Source: an uncultured Lachnospiraceae bacterium (GTDB lineage Bacteria > Bacillota > Clostridia > Lachnospirales > Lachnospiraceae). From it: a DNA stretch of 60,721 nt. Made by a program: the position numbers and the translations under genes. Positions 8,431-16,932 of the stretch are shown here, in pieces. Positions within the stretch are counted from its first letter, which is position 1; every line of letters starts with the position of its first letter. Where the stretch lies: assembly GCA_951800685.1 (NCBI GenBank), contig CATOJY010000020.1:1-60721 (forward strand), read 5' to 3'. Under the pieces are notes generated by a model. The model was not told the origin of the DNA. It worked only from the letters and a program-made list of their open reading frames with translations, and did no database searches.

Positions 8431-9582
8431 ATGGATTTTACTTTAAGCAAAGAACATGAAATGGCGAGAGCTCTTTTCAAAGAGTTCGCTGAAAAAGAAG
8501 TAAAGCCTCTCGCACAGGAGGTAGACGAGAACGAAGCTTTCCCGCGTGAGACTGTTGAGAAGATGGCTAAGCTGGGTTTCTTGGGAATTCCGGTTCCAAA
8601 GGAGTACGGCGGACAGGGCTGTGATCCTTTGACATACGCTATGTGTGTAGAGGAATTGTCTAAAGTATGCGGTACGACAGGTGTTATCGTATCCGCACAC
8701 ACTTCTCTTTGCTGTGACCCGATCATGACATACGGCACAGAAGAGCAGAAGCAGAAATATCTGGTTCCCCTTGCTAAGGGTGAGAAGTTAGGTGCATTCG
8801 GCCTGACAGAGCCTGGCGCAGGTACAGACGCACAGGGACAGCAGACCAAGGCAGTGCTTGACGGTGATGAGTGGGTACTGAACGGATCTAAGTGCTTTAT
8901 TACCAACGGTAAGGAAGCTGACGTGTATGTTATTTTTGCGATCACAGGTACTGTTGAAAAACGCGGCAGAATGACGAAAGAGATTTCCGCATTTATCGTG
9001 GAAAAAGGAACACCTGGGTTTACCTTTGGTACAAAAGAAAAGAAGATGGGTATCCGTGGATCTTCTACATATGAGCTGATCTTCACAGACTGTCGTATTC
9101 CGAAGGAGAACCTGCTCGGACAGCAGGGTAAGGGCTTCGGTATCGCGATGCATACACTGGACGGCGGACGTATCGGTATCGCTTCCCAGGCACTTGGTTT
9201 GGCAGAGGGTGCTTTAGAGACTACGATCGAATATGTAAAAGAAAGAAAACAGTTCGGAAGAGCGATTGGTGCATTCCAGAATACACAGTTCCAGCTGGCA
9301 GATATGGCGACCAAGGTACAGGCTGCACAGTTGCTTGTGTACAAAGCAGCTGTAGCTAAGGCTACACAGAAGGTTTATTCTGTAGAGGCTGCTATGGCTA
9401 AATTATATGCTGCTGAGGTAGCAATGGAAGTCACCACAAAGGCTGTTCAGCTCCACGGTGGTTACGGTTACATCAGAGAGTACGATGTAGAGCGTATGAT
9501 GCGTGATGCTAAGATCACAGAGATCTATGAAGGAACAAGCGAAGTTCAGCGCATGGTAATTTCTGGTTCCCTGCTCAAATAA
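8431..9582 (+). CDS. bcd: Butyryl-CoA dehydrogenase
   Basis: Acyl-CoA dehydrogenase that reduces crotonyl-CoA to butyryl-CoA with FAD. 383 aa, standard length. It has the family signatures FGLTEPGAGTD and the C-terminal IYEGTSEVQRM, whose Glu is the catalytic base in short-chain enzymes. TGGAGGA precedes the ATG. With the EtfA/EtfB encoded next it would form the Bcd-Etf complex, which in clostridia couples crotonyl-CoA reduction to ferredoxin reduction by electron bifurcation; that coupling is known from the family, not shown here. Confidence 0.97.
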   Translation: MDFTLSKEHEMARALFKEFAEKEVKPLAQEVDENEAFPRETVEKMAKLGFLGIPVPKEYGGQGCDPLTYAMCVEELSKVCGTTGVIVSAHTSLCCDPIMTYGTEEQKQKYLVPLAKGEKLGAFGLTEPGAGTDAQGQQTKAVLDGDEWVLNGSKCFITNGKEADVYVIFAITGTVEKRGRMTKEISAFIVEKGTPGFTFGTKEKKMGIRGSSTYELIFTDCRIPKENLLGQQGKGFGIAMHTLDGGRIGIASQALGLAEGALETTIEYVKERKQFGRAIGAFQNTQFQLADMATKVQAAQLLVYKAAVAKATQKVYSVEAAMAKLYAAEVAMEVTTKAVQLHGGYGYIREYDVERMMRDAKITEIYEGTSEVQRMVISGSLLK

Positions 9583-9683
9583 CAGGGTGGATGTAACAGG
9601 CATTCTGCTCCGCGTACTTAGCATATTTTAGCGGTATGGCAGACAGTATGCGAAGCGCGTGACATTATGGAAAGAGAAAGTTT

Positions 9684-9728
9684 TACGTATTCAGGGATAT
9701 TACAGGTATGACCAGTAATATTTACGTA
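9684..9728 (+). repeat. Two-tier hairpin between bcd and etfB
   Basis: An outer pair TACGTA (9684-9689) / TACGTA (9723-9728) encloses an inner perfect pair ATATTAC (9697-9703) / GTAATAT (9715-9721). It sits about 45 bases before the etfB start in a 189-base gap without a gene. No T-run follows. Confidence 0.5.
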
Positions 9729-9771
9729 GCGGCAAACGTGAAAGAATAAATAAAATAAGGAGAGAAATACA

Positions 9772-10554
9772 ATGAAAATTGTTGTTTGTATTAAACAGGT
9801 TCCCGATACAAAGGGCGGCGTAAAGTTTAATCCGGACGGAACACTCGACAGAGGCGCTATGCTTACGATCATGAACCCGGATGATAAAGCAGGTCTGGAA
9901 GCGGCACTCAGATTAAAAGACCAGCATGGTGCAGAAGTTACAGTTGTGACAATGGGTCTTCCGAAGGCGGAGGAAGTATTGCGTGAGGCTATGGCTATGG
10001 GCGCAGATAAGGGTGTTCTGGTAACAGACAGAGTACTCGGCGGTGCAGATACATGGGCTACCTCTACTACTCTTGCAGGCGCGATCAGAAACCTTGAATA
10101 TGATCTGATCATCACAGGCCGTCAGGCAATCGATGGCGACACAGCGCAGGTTGGACCTCAGATTTCTGAGCATTTGGATATTCCTGTTATCTCTTATGCA
10201 CAGGATATCAAGATTGAAGGCGACAGTGTAATCGTTGAGCGTCAGTATGAAGACAGATACCATGTGGTAAAGGCTAAAATGCCTTGTCTGATCACAGCGC
10301 TTTCCGAGCTGAATGAGCCTCGTTACATGACGCCAGGCGGCATCTTCGATGCATATAAGCAGGAACTCACTGTTTGGGGCAGAGCAGACTTGAAGGATGT
10401 AGATGATTCCAATCTGGGTCTGAAAGGTTCACCGACCAAGATCGCTAAGGCTTCTGATAAGGTAAGAAAAGGTGCTGGCGAGAAGGTTACTCTTGATCCT
10501 GATGAATCCGTGAGCTACATTGTTGACAAGTTGAAAGTAAAACATGTGATCTAG
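9772..10554 (+). CDS. etfB: Electron transfer flavoprotein beta subunit
   Basis: 260 aa. It begins MKIVVCIKQVPDT, typical of EtfB, and carries the nucleotide/flavin-binding segment with AMGADKGVLVTD and the signature RQAIDGDTAQVGPQ. It partners EtfA and delivers electrons from NADH to Bcd; in bifurcating Etfs this subunit holds the second FAD. AAGGAGAG lies 7 bases before the ATG. It is separated from bcd by 189 bases and from etfA by 218 bases, which is unusual because etfBA are normally tightly linked. Confidence 0.96.
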   Translation: MKIVVCIKQVPDTKGGVKFNPDGTLDRGAMLTIMNPDDKAGLEAALRLKDQHGAEVTVVTMGLPKAEEVLREAMAMGADKGVLVTDRVLGGADTWATSTTLAGAIRNLEYDLIITGRQAIDGDTAQVGPQISEHLDIPVISYAQDIKIEGDSVIVERQYEDRYHVVKAKMPCLITALSELNEPRYMTPGGIFDAYKQELTVWGRADLKDVDDSNLGLKGSPTKIAKASDKVRKGAGEKVTLDPDESVSYIVDKLKVKHVI

Positions 10555-10610
10555 AAGCAGCGTAAGAGAACAAGCGGCTTCACAGGAGACATTGTTTTCC
10601 GGCGAATTTA

Positions 10611-10741
10611 TATTTTTTCAAAAAATAAGACTATATTCAGGTATACAGAAAAGAATGGATTGAAGAATGAGAAATTTTTCAATCGTGAGGTTTGTGTCCC
10701 GCGCACTTGACACGAACTTGTAAGCCATACATGGCTTCGCG
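10611..10741 (+). repeat. Cluster of three palindromes between etfB and etfA
   Basis: TATTTTTT-C-AAAAAATA at 10611-10627; GATTGAA (10658-10664) with TTCAATC (10678-10684); and AAGCCAT (10722-10728) with ATGGCTT (10731-10737), the last flanked by CGCG on both sides (10700-10703, 10738-10741). A consensus TTGACA lies at 10707-10712, but no good -10 follows at 16-18 bases. The 218-base gap holds no gene that I can support. Confidence 0.5.
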
Positions 10742-10772
10742 CTGAAAAAGAGTGTGCAGAAAGAGGTAAAAA

Positions 10773-11819
10773 ATGAATTTAGAAGAATACAAGGGAGTAT
10801 ATGTCTTTGCGCAGCAGGTGGACAATGAGATCAGCAGTATTGCATTCGAGCTGCTCGGCAAAGCGAAAGACCTGGCTAAAGATTTAAGTACAGATGTGAC
10901 AGCTGTGTTGATTGGTTCTGAAGTAAAGGGACTGGCAGACCAGCTTGCTGAATATGGTGCAGATAAGGTGATCGTTGTGGATGATCCGGAGCTGAAGGAG
11001 TACAGGACAGAGCCTTATGCACATGCACTTTCATCCGTTATCAATCAGTATAAGCCTGAGATTATGCTGGTTGGAGCAACTGCAATTGGTAGAGATTTAG
11101 GCCCAAGAGTATCTGCAAGAGTTGCTACTGGTCTGACGGCAGACTGTACCGTTTTAGAGATCGGTGACTTCCCGCTGCAGGCAGTTCCAGGACAGGAGCA
11201 GTTACATAACCAGTTGCTGATGACACGTCCGGCATTTGGCGGTAACACCATTGCGACTATTGCATGTCCTTATAACCGTCCTCAGATGGCTACGGTTCGT
11301 GCAGGTGTTATGCAGAAAATCGATCCAATCAAGGGTGCTAAGGCTGTTGTAGAAGAGTTTAATCCTGGTTTTACACCGGATAATAAGTATGTAGAAATTC
11401 TTGATATCGTTAAGTCTGTCGCAGAGACAGTAGATATCATGGATGCTAAAATTCTTGTATCTGGCGGTCGTGGAGTAGGAAGCCCGGAGAACTTCAAGAT
11501 TCTTGAGGATCTGGCAGCAGTGCTCGGTGGGACAGTAAGCTGCTCCCGTGCAGTAGTAGATTCTGGTTGGAAGCCGAAGGATCTGCAGGTTGGACAGACA
11601 GGTAAGACAGTTCGTCCTAACGTTTATTTCGCAATCGGTATCTCTGGTGCGATCCAGCACGTGGCAGGTATGGAAGAGTCTGATATTATTATCGCGATCA
11701 ACAAGGATGCGGATGCACCGATCTTCGATGTAGCTGATTATGGTATCGTAGGTGATCTGAATAAGATCGTTCCGAAATTGACAGAAGCATTGAAGGCTGA
11801 GGTTGCAGCAGCAAAATAA
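10773..11819 (+). CDS. etfA: Electron transfer flavoprotein alpha subunit
   Basis: 348 aa. The N-terminal half is the alpha/beta domain shared with EtfB; the C-terminal half is the FAD-binding domain with SGGRGVGSPENF, QVGQTGKTV, SGAIQH and INKDADAPIF. It forms the Etf heterodimer with EtfB and passes electrons to Bcd. GAAAGAGG precedes the ATG. It is the last gene of the butyrate cluster and a strong terminator follows 42 bases after the stop. The genes for the final butyrate-forming step are not in this window. Confidence 0.96.
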   Translation: MNLEEYKGVYVFAQQVDNEISSIAFELLGKAKDLAKDLSTDVTAVLIGSEVKGLADQLAEYGADKVIVVDDPELKEYRTEPYAHALSSVINQYKPEIMLVGATAIGRDLGPRVSARVATGLTADCTVLEIGDFPLQAVPGQEQLHNQLLMTRPAFGGNTIATIACPYNRPQMATVRAGVMQKIDPIKGAKAVVEEFNPGFTPDNKYVEILDIVKSVAETVDIMDAKILVSGGRGVGSPENFKILEDLAAVLGGTVSCSRAVVDSGWKPKDLQVGQTGKTVRPNVYFAIGISGAIQHVAGMEESDIIIAINKDADAPIFDVADYGIVGDLNKIVPKLTEALKAEVAAAK

Positions 11820-11860
11820 AAAGGGGACTCATATAGATTCCTACATAAAAAGTTCAAAAA

Positions 11861-11888
11861 ACGCCTGGGAAGTCTGCCCAGGCGTTTT
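11861..11888 (+). terminator. Rho-independent terminator of the butyrate cluster
   Basis: ACGCCTGGG (11861-11869) pairs perfectly with CCCAGGCGT (11877-11885), with flanking A and T runs. It is GC-rich and strong. It ends only about 8 bases before the first possible start of the next gene. Confidence 0.92.
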
Positions 11889-11895
11889 AATTTAG

Positions 11896-12624
11896 ATGAA
11901 TTTGTGTTATTATGGAAATATGGAAAATATGATTACAGTGACAGACTTAATAAGTGCATACGGAAGAAAGCAGATTTTGCGGGGGGCTTCGTTTACAGCG
12001 CAAAGAGGCGAATGTATTGGCATTGTGGGTGCCAATGGGTGTGGGAAATCAACGCTCTTGTCAGTGCTGGCAGGAACGTTGAAACCGCGGTCAGGTCAGG
12101 TGTTTTATTATGGGAGGATGGCATGGAGTGATGCGGCTGCAGGAAGAATGCGCGGTGACCGTGAGGTGATCCGTAAGATGACAGGTTATGTGCCTCAAGA
12201 GAATCCACTAATACCGGAGCTTACGGTGTATGATAATCTTCGTCTATGGTACCCGGATAAGAAGGTGCTTGAGCAGGAGTTGGAACAGGGTTTCTTGCAT
12301 TTGCTTGGTATTGATAAATTCTGCAGGAAGCAGGCAGGCAGACTGTCAGGAGGAATGAAGAAGAGAGTCAGTATAGGTATCGCTATGGCGGGTATGCCGC
12401 CAGTAGTATTAATGGATGAACCAAGTGCGGCGCTTGATCTGATTTGCAAGGAAGACATTAGAAAATATCTACAGATTTATTTAGAGCGGAAGGGAACTGT
12501 GGTCATCACTACCCACGAGGAGAGTGAGTTATCATTGTGTGATAAATTATATGTCATGAAGGAGGGAAGGTTGGAGCAGGTAGATCAACATCTTCGAGGT
12601 GAAGCATTGACGGAGAAGATGTAG
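11896..12624 (+). CDS. ABC transporter ATP-binding protein (export type)
   Basis: 242-aa nucleotide-binding domain with Walker A GANGCGKST (residues 45-53 from this start), a Q-loop in TGYVPQEN, signature LSGGMKKR, Walker B VVLMDEP and an H-loop in TTHEES. It resembles ATPases of ABC-2 drug/peptide/polysaccharide exporters and would drive the two permeases at 14495 and 15775. Start is uncertain: ATGs at 11896, 11920 and 11929 are all in frame and none has a strong ribosome site. Almost no 5' leader fits after the upstream terminator, so the promoter is not obvious. The next gene starts 34 bases on. Confidence 0.9.
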   Translation: MNLCYYGNMENMITVTDLISAYGRKQILRGASFTAQRGECIGIVGANGCGKSTLLSVLAGTLKPRSGQVFYYGRMAWSDAAAGRMRGDREVIRKMTGYVPQENPLIPELTVYDNLRLWYPDKKVLEQELEQGFLHLLGIDKFCRKQAGRLSGGMKKRVSIGIAMAGMPPVVLMDEPSAALDLICKEDIRKYLQIYLERKGTVVITTHEESELSLCDKLYVMKEGRLEQVDQHLRGEALTEKM

Positions 12625-12658
12625 GTTGTTATTTCGTAAAAGACAGGGGGAGATGGGA

Positions 12659-14197
12659 ATGGATTTCAATCAACAGAAAGATGAGAACAAGGCGGAGGAT
12701 TTCAGGAACCAGAATAATGTGCAGGAGGAGATACCGATTCCTGAGTTTTCCTATGGACCGCGGGAACAGATGTATGCCCCACAGCAGAAGAAAGGGACAG
12801 CTGTCAAAATTCTGACTGCAGTGGTAAGCCTTATCGTTGTGATCTTCATTGCGATTGGAATTGCCGTTGTCTATTTTAGGAATACGCCAGCTTACAGGAT
12901 CGGCAAAGGGATCCAGAATCTGAGCAAAGAAATACAGGAGAACAGGAACCCGTTAGCAGATAAGGTGGGAGTAGAAGAGATTCTTCTCATGATGGTGGAA
13001 GAAGGCAGCCATGTAAGTACGAGGATGGATTTCACAGCAGATGATCTTTTTGGCACGACGATTGGGATCGATACGGATTATTTCAAGGATGTGAAGCGCA
13101 AGGAATTGAGTACTGATACCAGTATCAGTGTCATGAATTATAATTTTGCTCATTTGAAAGTCTATGCGGACGAGGAGGCACTTAGCTTTTCGATTCCGGA
13201 ATTGTTTATAGAGGATATGTATATTGACAATGAAAATATAGTGAGTCAGTATAATCAATCATTTCTGGCAGAAGTGACAGGACGCAGCGAGATGGAGGAC
13301 TTTTCCCTTGATCTTTTTGCAGATGCGGAAGAGGGACTTTCCCTGCGAGAGTGGCAAAGTCTGGATCGATTTACCAAACGATATGAAGAAGATATAGAGG
13401 CATGCCGGGACAAGATGGTGATGGAAAAAGTGGAGAAGGGAGTTTACCGCATTATCTATCCGGCGCGGGAAATGGACCGGCTTCTAAAGGGGCTGATGAG
13501 CAGCTATGAGTCAATTTACGAGATGGCTGGTGAAGATATGTGGTGGGAGGAATATGACAGCTTGATTGACTCTGATATCGAGATATTATTTGAGATCAAT
13601 AGAGAGAATCGTATTGAGAGCATTTCCTTCGAGGGTCCAATTACTATGATGGATGGAGAGGCTGAGATGGAGGCTGAGCTTCATTTTCTGGGAGATGCAA
13701 GGAGCATTGATAAGGTACAGGGAGAAATTGTGGTAGAAGGGATTGATGGCGTAGAACGGTCGGTTCATCTCCAGATCCTTCAGCCGCCGTTGGATGACTG
13801 CCTGGAGATGGAGCTTGACTTAGATCTCATGGAAGAGAAAGAGTCTATTCTCAGAGTCAAGTATGAGATGGAAAGCGATGCTGACCGGGATGAGTTTGAA
13901 TTGAACTTGTCTGTATGGGATGACAGCGATGATATGGAATTAATTGTGAAGGGAAATCTGGATGATATTGTCAAAGGACAGAGCGTGGAGCTTGATCTGG
14001 AGGAACTTGCGTTTTTTATGGACGGTGAAGAGCAATGCAAGGTGACAGGAGAAATCTTAATTGAACCTTTACAGGAAGAGATTGCAAGTGAGGTCAGAAA
14101 AGAGACGGCATTTTTCGAAATGACGGAGGGGGACTGGCTGACTATTTTATATAAGATAAGTGACGCATATGGAAGTATGCTCGATTACCTGTGGTAG
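12659..14197 (+). CDS. Unknown protein with one membrane anchor and large acidic ectodomain
   Basis: 512 aa. A cytoplasmic tail of about 50 residues is rich in Asn, Gln and Glu; one strong membrane helix follows (about 50-73), then about 435 extracytoplasmic residues rich in Glu, Asp and Met with no motif I recognise. The tail plus anchor could place it as an accessory or substrate-receiving subunit of the ABC exporter whose ATPase and permeases flank it. GGGGGAG lies 6 bases before the ATG at 12659, favouring this start over the TTG at 12626. The ectodomain has alternating charged and hydrophobic segments that suggest beta structure. Family unassigned. Confidence 0.8.
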   Translation: MDFNQQKDENKAEDFRNQNNVQEEIPIPEFSYGPREQMYAPQQKKGTAVKILTAVVSLIVVIFIAIGIAVVYFRNTPAYRIGKGIQNLSKEIQENRNPLADKVGVEEILLMMVEEGSHVSTRMDFTADDLFGTTIGIDTDYFKDVKRKELSTDTSISVMNYNFAHLKVYADEEALSFSIPELFIEDMYIDNENIVSQYNQSFLAEVTGRSEMEDFSLDLFADAEEGLSLREWQSLDRFTKRYEEDIEACRDKMVMEKVEKGVYRIIYPAREMDRLLKGLMSSYESIYEMAGEDMWWEEYDSLIDSDIEILFEINRENRIESISFEGPITMMDGEAEMEAELHFLGDARSIDKVQGEIVVEGIDGVERSVHLQILQPPLDDCLEMELDLDLMEEKESILRVKYEMESDADRDEFELNLSVWDDSDDMELIVKGNLDDIVKGQSVELDLEELAFFMDGEEQCKVTGEILIEPLQEEIASEVRKETAFFEMTEGDWLTILYKISDAYGSMLDYLW

Positions 14198-14245
14198 AGC
14201 GGCGAAACGGTTGAGACAGGAGACGGAGAAGGAGATAGGAAAGAC

Positions 14246-14491
14246 ATGACCGATCGGAATCAGGAGCACGATGGCGATGAGATGCTGATTGCGGAGTTGC
14301 TGCAACATTTGGACGCAGAATTTAGGCAGGGTGTATATCGTATGAGTGTCAATTTTGATGAAGAGGAAGAGGAGCCGAAACAGGTTTCGCATAAATGCTG
14401 CAATATGTACGGCAGGCCTGCCGCAGAGACGGTTGGCCTTCTCGATATGTATACAGATCTCAGTGCAGGAGAACCGGATCGGAAAGAGTGA
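14246..14491 (+). CDS. Small acidic protein of the ABC cassette
   Basis: 81 aa, strongly acidic (a run of five Glu near the middle), with a CC pair in SHKCCNMYG and no membrane helix. AAGGAGA lies upstream of the ATG, and the stop is 3 bases before the next permease start, so it is translationally embedded in the cassette. I do not recognise the family. It could be a regulator, a chaperone for the permease or an exported substrate; the lack of a leader makes export of a classical peptide less likely. The short length and position argue for a real gene; the frame is open only here. Confidence 0.6.
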   Translation: MTDRNQEHDGDEMLIAELLQHLDAEFRQGVYRMSVNFDEEEEEPKQVSHKCCNMYGRPAAETVGLLDMYTDLSAGEPDRKE

Positions 14492-14494
14492 CAT

Positions 14495-15739
14495 ATGAAG
14501 TGGAAAATGCAATATCTGCGGGTCGAAGTAAAGAAGGCGCTGATGATATTTCCGCGCATGGTTTTTCAGGCAATCCTGCTTATGGTGATCATAGGTGCGA
14601 TTGCTTTTTGTGGTGTACGGAGTCTGGAACGGGACCCGTTGGCAGCTAACATAGAGATTGCAGTGGTTATACAGGAAGATAGCTGGATGACACAGATGGC
14701 GCTTGCCTATGTGGAGAATATGGAGAGTGTTTCTTCCTTCTGCCATTTCCGGCAGATGACGGCTGAGAAGGGATTCGACTTTCTGGAAAAGGGAAAAGTG
14801 GCGGCGCTTGTCCTGCTTCCTGAGCAGTTGGTGGAGGGCGTCATGAATGGACAAAATCCAGCGGTGGAGATCTATTTTCCACGAAATGCCAGGTTGGAGG
14901 CCATGTTGTTCCGGGAGTTGACGGAAGCAGGAGAAGGACTTTTGCGTGTAGCGCAGGCACAGATTTACGGAGCAAATGATACTGCCAGAGTCTATGGCCT
15001 GGAGGCGCAGATTTCGAAGATGGAAGCAGAAATTGACAGCTATAATCTGGCTTTTGCATTGGATAGAATGGCCTTATTTGATACGGAGCATATATCTGTG
15101 TTTGGTGTGATGACTACTGTACAATTTTATGCCGCCTCAGGAGCAGTCCTATTTCTGTTGTTTACAGGTATGGCGTTATATCCTATTATGCAGAGCGAAC
15201 CACTGGTAATTCGAAAGCAGTTGGAAAGGCAGGGAACTGGAAGTGGATGGCAGTGCTTCTGTCAATGGTTCTGCGGCATTTTGTGCATGGGATTGTTGAC
15301 AGGTATTATATGGATAGGACTTAGATTTTCACTTATATGGATGCCAGATGGGATTATGGCACAGCTGTTGGAGGACTACACTGCCGGTTATTCTGTCGGG
15401 ATCAGGATTATGTTGGCAGGATTGATCGTTCTGAGTGTGGTTGCGTTTGTGTATTTCGTATATAGCTTGACTGGAAGCAGGACAAGTGGAATTCTACTGT
15501 TATTCCTGCTATCTGTTGTGATGGTCTATCTATCCGGCGGATTGGTACCATCCATATTTTTGCCAGAGAGTATGCAGGCGGTAGGAAGATGGCTGCCAAC
15601 AGCTTATCTGATGCAGGCAGCAGGCAGTCTTTTGGCTGGACGAAACAGTATGGGAATAGGACAATGTGCAGCGGCGCTTGTCACTTGCACAGTGGTGTGC
15701 GGTATAGCGGCCTATGCCTTACGGTGTAGAGAAGAGTAA
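14495..15739 (+). CDS. ABC-2 type permease, first subunit
   Basis: 414 aa with one N-terminal membrane helix (VFQAILLMVIIGAIAF), a loop of about 190 extracytoplasmic residues and about five helices in the C-terminal half. This is the ABC2_membrane_3 layout of exporters for lipids, peptides or drugs. It follows the small acidic gene by 3 bases and precedes a second permease of the same layout, so the transporter is probably a heterodimer of half-permeases with one ATPase type. The substrate cannot be inferred. Confidence 0.82.
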   Translation: MKWKMQYLRVEVKKALMIFPRMVFQAILLMVIIGAIAFCGVRSLERDPLAANIEIAVVIQEDSWMTQMALAYVENMESVSSFCHFRQMTAEKGFDFLEKGKVAALVLLPEQLVEGVMNGQNPAVEIYFPRNARLEAMLFRELTEAGEGLLRVAQAQIYGANDTARVYGLEAQISKMEAEIDSYNLAFALDRMALFDTEHISVFGVMTTVQFYAASGAVLFLLFTGMALYPIMQSEPLVIRKQLERQGTGSGWQCFCQWFCGILCMGLLTGIIWIGLRFSLIWMPDGIMAQLLEDYTAGYSVGIRIMLAGLIVLSVVAFVYFVYSLTGSRTSGILLLFLLSVVMVYLSGGLVPSIFLPESMQAVGRWLPTAYLMQAAGSLLAGRNSMGIGQCAAALVTCTVVCGIAAYALRCREE

Positions 15740-15774
15740 CAATATTAGGAAAGTAAAAGATAAGACGACGTATT

Positions 15775-16902
15775 ATGAGTGAAAACAGGAATTCTCGTAA
15801 AAAGCAGTATAGGATATGGATCACGCTTTTGGTTAAAAGGCTCTGGAGGCAGCCTGTTTATGTCGGGCTTCTGGTGTTGATCCCTCTTTTAGGTTATGGG
15901 ATCGGAATGATGGAACGTGGCGGCAGCGGTGGGGCATCGGTGGCAGTCTGTGTGGAAGATGGTGCCTGGAGTGAGGAGATCATTACTTTATTGACAGAGC
16001 AGGAAAAGGATAGTGTGCTGCGCTTCCTTTTCTGTGATGACCGTAGGCAAGTGGAGCGGTATGTGATGAGAGAAAAAGTTGATTGCGGTTTCGTTCTTGC
16101 GGCAGATCTGAAAGAGAAAACAGAAAATGATGATTGGAAAAAGAGCATTACTGTTTATGAGACAGATGCCAGCAGCATAACAGGCATGGCGAAAGAGAGG
16201 ATTGCCAGCGTGATTTTCAGGCTGTATGCTGAGGCCTGCTATGACAAATATATGGGGCAGATCTCGGAGTCCGCATCTGGTTTCGCTAGAAAAGCATATG
16301 AAGAACATCTTACGGATGCAAGTACATTTGGATTTCAGTATCTGTTTGATGACTTTAATGGTCAACTGGAATCCGACACGGATGTTGGAAATGACGAAAG
16401 CGTCAATGTGGCAGTTTTTCCTGTGAAAGGAATTTACGCGGTACTTATTTTTATAGCAGGTATGTGTGGCATGTTGGAATATGAGAAAGATAAGAAGGAA
16501 AAAAAGTTTCTCCGATTGGTGCCTAATGCATTGACTTATTTGGTTGATGTATGGATCTCAACGGTTATACCCTCAATGGCAGTCCTTCTTTGCCTGTGGT
16601 TATCCGATGGAATGCGTGCCTGTGGAGGGAGTCTGTCGCTTTATGGCATCCTGACTGTGTGGAATGCCAGCGTGTGGGGCGGACAGATCTGCAGTCTTAT
16701 AATCTACCAGGGGATTATCGTAGGATATTGCGTACTGCTCAGAGCAGTTCTTCGCAGTCAGGAGACGATTGCGGCAGCCATTCCGATCCTGGCTATGGGC
16801 AGTCTGTTGTGCGCACCGGTTTTCCTTAGACTGGGAACGTATGTACCGGTGTTTGCGGTGTTGGAAAAGCTGTTTCCGGTGAGTTATTATTTGATGTTGT
16901 GA
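15775..16902 (+). CDS. ABC-2 type permease, second subunit
   Basis: 375 aa with the same plan as the preceding gene: a first helix (YVGLLVLIPLLGYGIGM), a long extracytoplasmic loop and five or so helices at the C-terminus. The two permeases are diverged, as expected for a heterodimer rather than a recent duplication. The ribosome site is weak. mtnA starts 31 bases after the stop with no terminator between, so read-through into the salvage genes is likely. It closes the five-gene cassette beginning at 11896. Confidence 0.82.
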   Translation: MSENRNSRKKQYRIWITLLVKRLWRQPVYVGLLVLIPLLGYGIGMMERGGSGGASVAVCVEDGAWSEEIITLLTEQEKDSVLRFLFCDDRRQVERYVMREKVDCGFVLAADLKEKTENDDWKKSITVYETDASSITGMAKERIASVIFRLYAEACYDKYMGQISESASGFARKAYEEHLTDASTFGFQYLFDDFNGQLESDTDVGNDESVNVAVFPVKGIYAVLIFIAGMCGMLEYEKDKKEKKFLRLVPNALTYLVDVWISTVIPSMAVLLCLWLSDGMRACGGSLSLYGILTVWNASVWGGQICSLIIYQGIIVGYCVLLRAVLRSQETIAAAIPILAMGSLLCAPVFLRLGTYVPVFAVLEKLFPVSYYLML

Positions 16903-16932
16903 GACAAGAATAGCATAGAAATGGAGTGAACT

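Noticed and set aside
8319..9344. 341-codon open frame on the minus strand opposite bcd
   Set aside because: bcd is complete with family motifs; the other frame is Ser/Pro/Cys-rich and has no family or start signals.
14147..14854. 235-codon minus-strand frame opposite the small acidic gene and permease
   Set aside because: It overlaps two + strand genes with good ribosome sites and membrane structure, and has no recognisable domain.
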